This document shows, piece by piece, positions 33,209 through 43,671 of a DNA stretch of 64,000 bases (position 1 is the stretch's first letter; each line of letters opens with the position of its first letter). Both the position numbers and the translations under genes were made by a program. The notes under the pieces were generated by a model, which ran no database searches, was not told the origin of the DNA, and was given only the letters and a program-made list of their open reading frames with translations. Source of the stretch: Diphasiastrum complanatum (Eukaryota > Streptophyta > Lycopodiopsida > Lycopodiales > Lycopodiaceae); NCBI GenBank assembly GCA_029204225.1, contig CM055111.1, positions 30,595,464-30,659,463 of the forward strand. Direction: 5' to 3'.

Positions 33209-33596
33209 GTGCTGCCCACAGTGTAAGCACGGGTGTGTCCACGATCGGGGTGGTCGGCAGAACGGGGGACTTGATGAGTCAAGGTGCTGCCCTTGAGGTG
33301 TAAGCACGGTCAGTTCTCGCGGTTCGGGCCTGGCGCTGTCTGCACGTAGGACAGATGAGACAGTATGCTGCCATTAGGTTGGTGTAAGCACGGTCTGTGC
33401 CTTGTGGGGTGCGGGGCGACATATTCGAACTGTACGGGTTAACCATTGATACAGAGATGCTGCTCGAATTCGGGTGTAAAGCATGGGTGGTTAGCTGCCG
33501 GTGCGGGATAGCTGCCGATCGTTTTGCTATAAGGGCTATCGACCAAAAAGTCGTGGGGCATGACTGAGGCAATGTGCTGCTTAATGGTGAAAGCAC
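33209..33596 (+). repeat. Array of five small inverted-repeat units
   Basis: Units at 33209-33230, 33284-33307, 33365-33391, 33457-33484 and 33574-33596. Each has RTGCTGCC-like sequence, a 12-18 nt middle and GTAAGCAYGG-like sequence. The arms are GTGCT/AGCAC in units 1, 2 and 5 and ATGCT/AGCAT in unit 4; unit 3 pairs over four bases. Spacing is about 75-117 bp. Confidence 0.72.
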
Positions 33597-35437
33597 GGAT
33601 AGTTGGAGGGATGTCCTATGTGGGCTGTGATCAATTTGTATGGGCGCGGTCAGGCAAAGGTCCGTTGGCAGGACCATCTCAAAGGGGGACCTTGTCTTTG
33701 TTACCTGTTAGTAAACCTGCCTGAGTGTCTTGCTTGCATGTATTCGTGGTGAGTCTTAGTACTCGTGCTTTGCATGGTTTGCATGATTGCTTGTGATACA
33801 AGGAGCTGATGGCTCGAGAAGGAACCTTTCTTTTGAAGGCTGATACCATCAAACAAAGAGAACTACAGAATCTGTGTGGCGGATTTGCAGTTCAAGTACT
33901 TGCACGTGAATGGCAACGAAACGACTCAATGTTTGCAAAGGATGGATGGCTAGCCTGTTTCTTGGATTAGTTTCATTTGTGACAACGCCCACCAGACGCA
34001 AGCAGGTTGTCAAAAGTTGGAAAGGGCAATTTTAGGGGAGATCTTCTATGGAGCAGTTGGTCTTCATTTGGGACGGCCACCTTCGGAACTGAAACTCATT
34101 GATCATATGTGATATCCAGTATCAGTTGGGTTTTTCCTCAAAGGAGAAAGACTAGGATCCTCTTCAAAGATTGGCAACAAGTTGGATCGAGCCATAATCC
34201 TAGCAGATGGGAAGCAAAGTGTTGGAAAGGCTTTTTGTCCGAAGAACTCTACTCTAAGTCCGATCAGCTAATTTTATAAGTGGAGGGGGAACTATCACAC
34301 ACACCTCTCTCTTGGGGAAAATTTTGAATGAAAGTTGATCAAAACAGGGGCAAATTCAAGGTGACCTAGCCATACTCACACGAGAAGACTGGCGAACTTT
34401 GGACCTAATAAGTTGACAAGTTTTTGTTGTGGAAAGGAAAGCTTGTTATAGGCTTTCTCTGGACCAGCAATGATGAGGAAACATATGAGTACGCTGGCTT
34501 GTGTTACGTGTAAGGCAGCTGATCAATGAAGGAACTGTGAAAGTTGAGTCTTGCATGAGAGACTTGGTATTTTGAATGGACGCTAAGGGACAGTTCGTGT
34601 TGAGATCGAACTAGTGCAAACTCTGGGTGCATGTGTCTGATTCAAAGAGAGCTACTTGAAGCCAAGCTCGATGTACACTTCTTGTTTTGACTGTGAGGCA
34701 ACTGACCAGTGATGGAATTGTGAAAGTCAAATTTTTTGCGATAGACATGGTGCTTCAAACAAACCCAAAGAGATAGTTCGTATGCAAATCAAACTGGTGC
34801 GACCATTTGGCTCTCCACGAGGTCAATGGTTACATTTGGGCTGATTCAAAGAGCTATCTCAAGCTAAGTGAGAGGTGCATTGCGGAGTACTCAATCTTTG
34901 CCTACCTTAAAGAGCCAAGAAGGAAATGTATCAAGATCAGACTGGGACAAGGAGAGAAATCAAGGTGCAGAAGCAACAAGGCACAGAGTGGACCATAAAG
35001 TGGACAATCAAACGATAAATCCTTTGGCTCAGGGAGCCTTGATACCTGTGCGGAACTGATCAAATCTGGAGCTCAGGGAGCTCAACACAAAGTGCATCAA
35101 GGACAAATCAGGAGCTCAAAGGAGTTCCAAAGTCGAAAGTCAGAAGCGACAGGGGCAAACATTTCAAAGAAAGGCCTCTATCACCAGTTAATAAGGTTCT
35201 TGGGTTTTACGAAAGCGATATAAAATCTACGCTTTTTCCAGACAAAGAGATATTTTTAAGTTATGTAATTTTTCAATACAAAGAGTTGAGCCTCCGACTT
35301 GTGGTGTGCCAACTTCAATGTTAATAAAAATTGGCCTGTAAATTGAGTACTGTGCCAAGTAGCTTAAATATATAGTTATTTTAATTGGGAGACACCTTTA
35401 CTTTAATCTGACATCTGATGAGGACATCACATTTTAT
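33597..35437 (+). repeat. Interior of the LARD-like element, no recognisable protein
   Basis: Frames are short; the longest in-sense ATG frame I followed from 33809 (MAREGTFLLKAD on) runs 53 codons and matches nothing known to me. A diverged tandem pair of about 170-180 bp lies near 34507-34865. GC is higher than in the AT-rich spacers. Confidence 0.55.
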
Positions 35438-35451
35438 AAAGGTGGGGTGGA

Positions 35452-36087
35452 TGTTGTAAAGCTACCTTTACAAGCTTTACTTCCGGCGCCACTGGCGCCA
35501 GCATTGTCCCCGGCGCCAACATCACCCCTGCTGCTCCCGGCGCCGCTCCTGGTGCCACTGTGACCAGAATCCAGCCGGCGCCAAGTTTCTATGGCTGAAA
35601 ATCTTTGATCCATTCTAGCGAAGTCCAGAGAGCTCAGATCGATGTGCAATCACCTCACATGATCTAGGCATATATAAAGGAAACCTGAGGATCAATAGAT
35701 TCTAGAGAGAGAGAAAAAAGCTTTACCAGCCTGGGTGGAGTGCTTGGTATGAGACGGGGTGCCGAATCCCACCAATACTATAGGGGAGTGCGGGGTTGCG
35801 ACTCAGGACGAGCTCCAACCAAGTCTCAGCCTCCCTTGCCGAATTGTTGTCCTGGCACTCGCCTTGGCATGCTGGCTCCCAGGAGACTAGGTGGGTCACA
35901 CACTTGAAATGTAACCTTCTCAGATCTATCAATAAAGTGGGATTTTTCTCAAACTGACTCTGATTACCTTCTGGGTTTCAATGTTCGGTAAAAGCGCTAG
36001 TTTTAAGACTGCTTCAAAATTTTTAAGTTGGCACATAGCTAAGGGTCGTATCCCGGGATGTCAGTGGTATGTCGTCGGGACCATTCG
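35452..36087 (+). repeat. 3' LTR of the LARD-like element, probably truncated
   Basis: Matches 31934-32564 along its length with scattered differences and small indels, and stops abruptly after GACCATTCG without a CA end. Signals: TATATAAAGG near 35671 and ATCAATAAAG near 35930. Confidence 0.75.
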
Positions 36088-36596
36088 GTAACTACGACCA
36101 TGGTGACGAGGATCTCTAAGGCATCCCGTAGATGGGGATCCGTGATGAGACGGATAGTGATCCCGTCATTGGTTTGGGCAATGGTTTTGTTGTCGTCTGT
36201 CAAAAATTTTGTGAAGTACTTGGCATCATAGCTGGTTCCCTTTCCATGGATTGTCTCTCCGAGATGAAGAAAGCTGATGCTCTAGAGATCCCCATTGATA
36301 ATAGAATAGCTGCCACTCTTGGATGTAATCCGAAAAGTTTGGAACTCATCCAAATAGGTAAAGGAGGCTGCTCGGATGAGGCTCTCGCTCTGCTGGTCCC
36401 GGAAAAGTGTCAGATTAAAGCCAAGGTTGGTGACGATATCCTTTGCCAATGTGAGCTGCTCGGCATAATTCTTAGGATAGATCATGACTATATCCCCTGA
36501 ATAAGGACGAGGGGGTTTACGGTGATGCAAGCTAAGCGAGGAATCGCGGGAAGCCATGATAGCAGTGATTTTAGATTGCTCTGAGAATTTTGGCAT
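36088..36596 (-). CDS. Orphan ORF with upstream TATA box, function unknown
   Basis: Minus-strand ATG codons at 36596 and 36554; the second (ATCATGGCT) has a good plant start context. The frame runs to a stop at 36282 (about 90 residues from the second ATG, ending YSIINGDL). Immediately after, the next frame continues with similar composition (SISFLHLGETIHGKGTSYDA, then KFLTDDNKTIAQTNDG) up to the LARD-like LTR, so one frameshift probably split a protein of 155 or more residues. It has SGDIVMIYPKNYAEQLTLAK and GFNLTLFRDQQSESLIRAA. There is no membrane segment, zinc motif or retroelement signature. It lies downstream of, and in the same sense as, the Gypsy pol at 37210, so it may be an extra retroelement ORF; a captured host gene fragment is the alternative. 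Confidence 0.4.
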
Positions 36597-36646
36597 GAAC
36601 TTGAGAGCAGCAATCTAAAATGAACTCGTGGAGAGAAGGTGGAGGA

Positions 36647-36656
36647 CTATATATAG
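36647..36656 (-). promoter_or_regulatory. TATA-box candidate
   Basis: CTATATATAG lies 51 bases upstream of the first ATG and about 93 upstream of the second ATG of the orphan ORF on the minus strand, a plausible plant promoter spacing. It could equally be the TATA box of a Gypsy LTR. Confidence 0.45.
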
Positions 36657-37209
36657 ACTTTTTTTTGGCAGGAATTCGCAACTTCACCCAGAAATCGTCC
36701 TCAGTGTCCACGATTTGGTAAGGATGGTTGCGAATTTTGACGCAACGTTCTGAGGGCCCGCGAATTCTTGTAAGGGATTTTTTTATGCCAAAAGAGAAAA
36801 AAAATGTCTGACAGTGCAAAAATGTGTCTGATCAGAATTCGCAGAGGTAGCAGAGAAATCGTGAGGATCAATTTGAGCTGCAGTGAATTGTTTTGCGAAT
36901 TCTGAGGATGGATATCTCATGAATAAAATTATATTTTTTCTATTTTTAAACATTTTTTTATCTAAGACATAATTAGCAGAGGCCAAAAATGGATTGTGCT
37001 TTGTGAAAAAGGGGTCAGGCGAATTCTATCTAAGATGTTGTGAAAAAATTTCTTCTGAAACAAATGACTTTTGTGGTTTTCTCAAAGAAGACTATTGGTA
37101 TACCTGATCTTATAGTATCTTGATGGGTGGAACAAGAAACCACAGCAAAAATGTTGTCGAAATGGCATGCAAACAATAAAAAGGAAGAAAAACAGTAGAA
37201 AAAAAAACA
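36657..37209. other. Non-coding interval between orphan ORF and Gypsy pol
   Basis: Contains four scattered GCGAATT-type motifs (near 36671, 36730, 36758 and 36893) and AT-rich runs. By position it should hold the 3' end and LTR start of the minus-strand Gypsy, but no polypurine tract or LTR boundary could be fixed. Confidence 0.3.
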
Positions 37210-38692
37210 AGCTAATACATATCAAGATAAAAACAGGGTTCATTGTACTTTCTCAGTTGACTCCCATTGACCATAATGTCGAGGATATCGCCTTGAAGGG
37301 TTTGGAGTTGGACATATCCAAAGGCAAAGATTTTCTTAATGATGTAAAGTCCTTGGCCAGAAAATTTCAGTTTGCCTTTGAAGGCTTTGGCCTGGTATAG
37401 CCGGACCTTATCTCCAATCTGAAAATCTCTAAGTTTCAATGATCGATCATGCCATGTTTTTTGTCATCATTTGTGGACTTGTTGAGCATGGATGCTGATC
37501 CTTCGTGTTTCACAAAGTTGCTCCAGATGGAATAATCTATTTGCTAGATTCTGAGGAGTATCGAGCTCAAGGTTATAGGCTACTCGAAGGGAGGGGATAT
37601 GGAATTCCACAAGCATAATGGCTTCTTGGCCTCATGTGAGCTGGAAAGGGGTTAAGCCTATAGCTCGCTTCGGGGTGGTGCGATAAGCCTAGAGAGCAGC
37701 ATCGAGTTTGAGTTCCCAATCAGATCAGCTGGATTCGACGGTTTTGGTGAGAATTCCACATAGGATTTTATTGGTGGATTCTACCTGGCCATTGCAGCAT
37801 GGATAGTATGGGGAACTTTTGCGATGTACCACAAAAATTTGGAAAGAAGATCTGCTATGACAAAGTTAAGGAAATGTGTACCCCTATCACTGATAAGCTC
37901 TAGAGGACATCCGAACCAAACTATAACCTGTTCATAGAGAAATTTGGCGGTAGACCGAGCGTCAGCATTGGGAACAGGTCTTGCTTCAGCCCATTTGGTG
38001 CAATAGTCCGTAGCTACTATGATGTAAGGAGATTGTGTGTGTCGAGCAGTAGGACTAATAGGTCCGACATAATCAATTCCCCATTTTTGGAAAGCTTGAT
38101 TAGTGGTTACGGGGTGTAGAGGCATGTAGTCTATTTTTTTAAAGCGTTTGGTGCGTTGGCAGACATCACAAGCCTTAATGTAATTGTGCATATCCTTGAA
38201 GAGTGTTGGCCACCAAAAACCGGCTAAGAGGATTTTCTTAGCAGTTGTTTCAGAAGAGAAATGGCCAGCACCAATACCTTCATGAGTGAGAAAAATTACA
38301 GAGGGTATTTCTCCTTCAGTAAGACATCGTCGGATAATTCCATCTAACCCTTGCTTGTAGAGTTGTCCTGCGATTAACGTATAAGGTTTAGTTTTGAGGA
38401 CCAACGCACGTTGTTCAAGTTTAGAGAAGGAAGGGTCCATCTGCTCTGAAGTTAAATATTCGGTAATTTCCTTAGCCCATACAGGTGTAGAGTCAACTTG
38501 GAAAAGGATTGCATTTGGTAAATCATCGTTGATGCCTTGATCAGGGGTAGGAAGGTTAGGAATTCGGGATAGATGGTCTGCTAAAAAATGTTGAACTCCC
38601 TTATGAACCACGATCCTAAACTCAAATTCTTGTAATAATAGGATCCATCTAGTAATACGGCCTGTGGTGCACGTCTTGTTGATGAGATACAA
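37210..38692 (-). pseudogene. Gypsy integrase with C-terminal tail
   Basis: A 303-residue frame (38692-37781) starts in the end of RNase H (HFLADHLSRIPNLPT near residue 40) and holds the HHCC zinc region (HEGIGAGHFSSETTAKKILL ... CDVCQRTK), GIDYVGPISPT with the first Asp and ISDRGTHFLN with the second. The catalytic Glu (VESTNKIL) lies just beyond the frame's end, in another frame. The tail (FHIPSLRVAYNLELDTPQNL and IGDKVRLYQAKAFKGKLKFS) continues to about 37224. It would insert the element's cDNA; the shift before Glu makes it dead. Confidence 0.88.
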
Positions 38693-39209
38693 TAGTGCTT
38701 GATGATCAGTGAAGAACGCAAAGAATTTTTCTAGAAGATAATGGCAAAACTTCTAAGCCGCATATACCATTGCCAAGGCTTCGCGTTTGGTAGTGGTATA
38801 ATTGACTTCAGCGGGTATCAATTGTCGACTAAGAAAATGAATTGGGTAGTCCTTTTTGGATTCTCCCGGTTGGGTGAGCACTGCTCCAATGGCATACTTG
38901 GATGCATCGGTATGCACGTGGAATTCTTTAGAATAATCAGGAGCCCGGAGGATGGGTGCATTGGTAAGGGCTTATTTGATTTGATTAAAGATGACGTGTT
39001 GTTCATCTGTCCACTTGGAAACTACAACTACTTTGTAGATTAAGCGTGCTTTTTGTTAGCAAAATCGAAAATAAAGCACCGATAGTAGTTGGTGTGGCCA
39101 AGGAAGGAGTAAACTTCAAGTATTGTATGCGGTTTTGGTAGTTTTGAATGATAAGGATCTTTTCAAGGTCAGTGGCAATGCCATTTTGTGAGATAATATG
39201 TCCTAACAC
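38690..39209 (-). pseudogene. Gypsy RNase H
   Basis: Pieces in at least two frames: GHIISQNGIATDLEKI at the RT/RNase H joint, FHVHTDASKYAIGAVLTQPG with the first catalytic Asp, TTTKREALAMVYAA with the Glu, and FFTDHQALLYLINK with the next Asp. In-frame stops are present. It lies between RT and integrase as in Ty3/Gypsy. Confidence 0.83.
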
Positions 39210-39239
39210 AATACCATGGGTTACCCAAATCTGGCATTT

Positions 39240-40094
39240 TTCAGGATTGAGAGAGATGCCAAAGCATTGACATTGAAAAAAAATTGACCATAGACAGATG
39301 TCGTATTTCTTCGGAATGTGCTCCTAAATCATCCAAGTAAACTTCTAAGGTATCGCCCATCTGCTGAGAAAAGGCCGCTTGCATAACACGTTGGAAGGTG
39401 CTAGGAGCATTGCAGAGACCAAAGGGCATGACTTTCCAGCAAAAGGTTCCCCATTCTGTGGCAAAGCTGGTTTTGTGTTGATCTTCTTTAGCGATTTGGA
39501 TCATATTGTATCCGCTAAAGCCATCTAAGAAGGAGTAAGCCTCATCTCTTGCTAGATTTTCTAAGATGGATTCTCCGAAAGGTAATGGAAGATGACCACG
39601 TTCAGTGACGACATTAAGTTTCTTAAAATCAACACAGATGCGAAGTTTTCCATTTTTCTTGGGAACAATGACAGTTGGGGAGACCCACTAAGTATGCTCA
39701 ATTTCATAGATAAATCTCGCATCTAAGAGGCATTGTAATTCCTCTTTGATCTTGGCCTTATAGATGGGATTGCATCTGTATGGACGACTCGTAGTGGGTC
39801 TCGCACCCAGTTTAGGCGGGATACGATGCACAGCTACTTGGGGTAAGACACCTTTCAAGTCTTTATAGGTCCAGGCAAAGATATGTCGATATTTTGCAGG
39901 AGCTTTTCAAGCCGTCTGCGTTGTTCGTAATTGAGAGGAGCTCCGACTTGGACAAGATATTCGTTGGTTTCATTTGGCTCACTCAGGGAAAGGGTTATGG
40001 TTTGTGCGAGGCCTTCGTAGGGTGAGTTACCAGTTGGCTCATGTTGAGCTTGGGGTAATTGGATTGTGACATCCTCAATATAAGTGGATTTCAC
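39240..40094 (-). pseudogene. Gypsy reverse transcriptase
   Basis: A linker frame (40094-39855) precedes RT pieces: WVSPTVIVPKKNGKLRICVD, LPLPFGESILENLARDEAYS, FLDGFSGYNMIQIAKEDQHK, MPFGLCNAPSTFQRVMQAAF and EVYLDDLGAHSEEI, where YLDD is the catalytic YxDD. A stop (near 39690) and frameshifts occur. Close to the plus-strand Gypsy RT at 55089-55545. Confidence 0.87.
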
Positions 40095-40235
40095 CTAATA
40101 TGCACTCTGAATTCCGCTATATAAGGGCTGAATTCGAGTCATTTGTCACCTTTGCTAGCGAAGCTCTGTCGAAATTTACACTGAAATTACCAAGTTCTCT
40201 GTTTGCGACCAAACTTCCTACCAGCTATCATCTGA

Positions 40236-40970
40236 TCATACTACAACATTTAGCAGTTCATCATGGTGTGAAAGAATATCAATAAAATTGACATTGATGA
40301 TAGGTGTATCCAGATCAGGTAATTGGTCGTGATCGATCGGGAGTGGAGAGGTACAATTATCCTTATGCTGAGCATAGTAATCGGCATTCACACAATCAAT
40401 GGTAGCTAGACTGTGACTCCAGTTTATGATATTAGTAGATTTAACATAATGACCTTTTGCGTGGCTGGACTGGTATGGCTCAAATATTGAGTTGGTGGTT
40501 GAGGATCCTTCGTCATGGATGTGTGCAGGTTTGAGTTTACCCATTGAGTCAATGGTGACAGAACTGTCATGTTTGCCAAAAGTGACTCGGCTTTTGCTCC
40601 AGTCATGAACGACTCGTGCAATGGTGAGCCACGGACGACCAAGTAGTAACTCATAAAAATAGGCATTATTAGGAATATCAAGTACTACGAGATCAACAGA
40701 AAACTTGAGACCTCCTAGTTTGATCAGCATGTGCGGAAGGAAATTGGTAGGTCGGACCACACTTTGACCAACCATCCGAAGCTGACAAGTAGGTTTGGCT
40801 AGCTTGTCGCTCAGATTCCATTCCATCATGAGGGATGTGGAAATGATATTAACCCCATAACCTCCATCGAGTACTGCTAAAACTTCACGAGATTGATGAT
40901 GGGGAGTTGAGATTTTGATGTTGCCTCGTTTGTTGAGTGGATTGGTTAGATGTAAGGGCATTTCAGGCAA
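40236..40970 (-). pseudogene. Gypsy retropepsin-like protease
   Basis: An open frame of 244 residues. VLAVLDGGYGVNIISTSLMM near residue 31 holds the catalytic Asp in the form D-G-G instead of D-S/T-G. FSVDLVVLDIPNNAYFYELL and LGRPWLTIARVVHDWSKSRV are the second half of the retropepsin fold as seen in plant Gypsy elements. The rest is linker. The protease would cut the polyprotein. The frame is intact but its neighbours are not. Confidence 0.8.
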
Positions 40971-41091
40971 CTCATCAATAGTGGTGGTATTGGATTGGAT
41001 CTATTGTTTCCACTAGCCAGTATGCTTCCAGAGTACATGGAAGGGAAGAGTGACATTGGCTTGTAGTAGATCTCCCCAAACTTCGGTACCT

Positions 41092-42640
41092 TCAAGGGCT
41101 TTTGCTTTCAAAGGACTTGGGAGATACTTTATGGGAAGAGGAAGATTGTTGGTCGGCACTGCAGATTTGCTGGCGATACTCATGATGCAGCCGAATTTTT
41201 TCAGACGGGTGAGGGTAAACTATTGGGGTTGAATCATTACTTGGAGGAACAGCCTGTGGTTGAGTTTTGCTGGGTGCAAGTGTAGGGGCTTGACGTTGGA
41301 TTTGTGTCCGAGTCAAGACCCAAGCATGATGTGTTTCGATTGGTAAGGTTTCTACTTGCACTAAACAGACAGGAGCAGCTGGCTTAGATCGGGATGGGCA
41401 GTCTTTCATGTGATGTTCAATACCACAGTTTTCACAAGCTGGGGAAAAGCATAGTTTATCTGGGCAACGAATACTAGGATGTTTACCTGCACAAATAAAG
41501 CATTCTTGTATTGCGGGTTGTTGATGTGTGGCAAAGACAACTTGGTTTGGATTGTAAGCTTAGGCATTGGGATCCACTAGTTGGACATTCGAATCATAGG
41601 TATAATAAACAACCGTTTCAGTAGAGTATTGTGGTTGAGTATTGTCTTCCACATAGTAGGTAGTCGGATCGATGGTATTTGAATGAAGATAATGGATAGC
41701 GTTTTGTGGGGTAGGTTGGTTAACAACAAACTGTTGTCATGGGGATTGGTATTGATTTGGTGCAGGTGGTCGTGGTTGGTAAACCCCTAGTCGTGGCACA
41801 GGTTGTTGTGGTGGGTAAGGGCGGTAAGCTCGATAGATGGTGGGTCTAGTGGCTGCTGCGAAATGATTTCGCAATTGAGAGCATTCATTAGCAGTGTGAT
41901 GTTGTGAGCAGATTGGACACCGGACATCTTCCCTTGCTGGAAAGGATTTCTCAGCAATCTGTTTCATGGCAGTTTGGAAATCGGCAATGAGTTTATCCAT
42001 ATGAGATTGTTGAGCTTTTTGCCAGGTTTCCATTTGATGTAGAAGTTCAAAAGACTGAGCAATATTATCAAACTTTGGGTGATTAGGACGATCTGGATTC
42101 TTAGTTTTCTTTTCACGATGGTCAAAGTCATCGTCGGAACCTTCATTTTCTTCATGGATAGCATCGGTCATCACATCTTTAAGTTGATCATAAAGGTCAA
42201 CTGGTTTGAGTTCACGATGGATGTTTTTTTGGCAATCCAACTAAGAATAGTTTTATGGCCATTCATTCGGTGATATTTTTATCAACACATTCTACTTTGA
42301 GACGCTTAAAACGCTCAATGTAGTTTCAGATAGACTCTTCGTGATGCATCTTGATATGAGTAATTTGAATGAACGAGCTCTGAATCAGTTTGGATGGTTT
42401 GAAACGCTTGATGAGAGCGTCCTTGAGGGTGGTCCAAGAAGCAAGATCAGGAACTTCGAGATTCAAGTACCACTCCTTGGTGGTGCCATAGAGTACCATG
42501 GGAATGAGTACAATAAGTTGCGGATCAATGTCGCGTACTCTATGCTATCTCTGAGTGGCTTAAATCTACCCTCTATATATTGGGGTAGGGATTCTCCTGT
42601 CGACAACTTGGTTAAGGTTTCCAGTTGCTCTCTTCTCCTC
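41092..42640 (-). pseudogene. Gypsy gag with two zinc motifs
   Basis: The minus strand gives IDPQLIVLIPMVLYGTTKEW, ASWTTLKDALIKRFKPSKLI, NYIERFKRLKVECVDKNITE and KLFLVGLPKKHPS (capsid, about 42640-42240), interrupted by stops near 42333 and 42267. A 167-residue frame (42240-41737) holds a charged linker and CPICSQHHTANEC (41885-41923). Further left a frame near 41515-41395 gives CFICAGKHPSIRC and CENCGIEHHMKDC. The CPxC...HH then CFIC order is shared with the gag-only element at 17481-18550. Confidence 0.85.
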
Positions 42641-43467
42641 TAGCTTTCACATGGCATGGCTCGAGGGCTAGATTCAAGATTGATCTAGGATCGGTTGGGA
42701 GGTTTTGCTCCTATGTGTCTCCTATTGTGGTTTCGTATCCTCATCTTAGGGGTTTTCCCTAGTGGTCTTTACATTGGATATTTGACAAGCATGCTTCAAA
42801 CTGAAATTAGTGAATCCAACTCCGTACCCTTGCAATCTGTATTCTCTTCAAATAAAAAAGATAAACACAAAAATGGTGTCACATGCCCTTGCATAGACAT
42901 TCCTAGGGGCTTTTGGTGATAGCAACTTGACTTTAAATTTTTAAAACCAAATTCATTCTTAACTAGTTGGGTCCTTTTTCACTTTGGGCCCACAACTAAG
43001 AGCTAGTCTACTTGTAATTCTTGTGCCTTTGGTGGCTTGCAAATAAATTGCACCTTCTATGGGTGTCTGACATTACATTTTTGGTAGATCTAATATTTTT
43101 GCCGACTCATCCATGCTTTTATTCTCGTCATCATAAAATATGGTTGTGAGGTGCTGGGCTTTGTTTTTACTTGTTGGCCGGTCCACTACTTGTCAACTTC
43201 ATTGGTGGTGATGCTCCCCATAGATTTGGATTCTAGAGCTCTCTTTTTCGTCTGTAGTCAATGCTCTTTGTAGTGCTGTGGCCTTGATTCTAGTTTTTGA
43301 TATCCTTCATACAATTGTAATAGTTGGAATCTGTTAGAAAAATCTTTATGAGAATCTTTTGACAATTAGCTTTGTGATAATGGATCTCCCTAAAGTATCA
43401 TTAGTTGAATTTGATATTGTTGGACCATCCATGGTTACAAGTTTCTCAAGTGGTTCAAAACTAGAGA
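42641..43467. other. Non-coding interval, nothing recognised
   Basis: About 0.8 kb right of the Gypsy gag. By position it should hold the leader and 5' LTR of that element, but no primer site (initiator Met or Asp type) or TG/CA boundary was recognised. Confidence 0.3.
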
Positions 43468-43671
43468 ATGAGCACGATCACTTTTAAAAATTGTGGGCGA
43501 GCAGTCAAAGTCAATCCAATCACTTGGACAATCAAACTAGTGTTCCCAAAAGCTGATGATGATCCTTCAACTGTTGTTTATACCATTGATTGTGAAAATA
43601 AGATATTGGGAATCCATTATAATTCACAAATTGACAATGTGAATAAAAACTTAAGCATGAGCAATAGTTGA
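43468..43671 (+). other. Unrecognised 67-codon ORF
   Basis: An ATG-to-TGA frame of 67 residues with a balanced composition (TWTIKLVFPKADDDPSTVVY in the middle). No domain recognised. It sits alone in AT-rich DNA and could be an exon fragment or chance. Confidence 0.2.

Larger units (their letters stand above)
31934..36087 (+). mobile_element. LARD-like non-autonomous LTR element
   Basis: Two direct copies of an LTR-like sequence start TGTTGTAAAGCTACC at 31934 and 35452; the second follows a polypurine AAAGGTGGGGTGGA. TATA-like and AATAAA signals lie in the plus orientation in the second copy (TATATAAAGG near 35671, AATAAAG near 35932). No RT, RNase H, integrase, protease or zinc-knuckle motif was seen in the 2.3-2.9 kb interior, which consists of tandem repeats and short frames. 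The left flank is Copia protease and the right flank a different sequence, with no duplication of GGAAT, so the right end is probably truncated or recombined. Confidence 0.65.
37210..42640 (-). mobile_element. Degenerate Gypsy (Tat/Athila-like) gag-pol
   Basis: Minus-strand order: gag capsid and two zinc motifs (42640-41092), protease (40970-40236), linker and RT (40094-39240), RNase H (39209-38690), integrase and tail (38692-37210). RT before integrase makes it Ty3/Gypsy; SYSFLDGFSGYN-type RT motifs and DGG-type protease fit a non-chromovirus lineage. LTRs were not found on either side. Confidence 0.88.

Noticed and set aside
33209-33596. CRISPR-like array
   Set aside because: Units are short, diverged and unevenly spaced, and the context is a plant retroelement. 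An RNA hairpin array fits better.
36132-36500. Plus-strand ORF of 122 codons overlapping the orphan minus ORF
   Set aside because: The minus strand has the TATA box and good start context. The plus frame is open but has no such support. It is kept only as a weaker alternative.
36088-36596. Envelope-like gene downstream of Gypsy pol
   Set aside because: No signal peptide, membrane segment or furin-like site is visible in either frame, so an envelope call is not supported.
37167-37400. Plus-strand ORF of 77 codons
   Set aside because: Antisense of the Gypsy integrase tail (GDKVRLYQAKAFKGKLKFSG on the minus strand).
42341-42643. Plus-strand ORF of 100 codons
   Set aside because: It is the antisense of the Gypsy capsid region, which is readable on the minus strand with family motifs.
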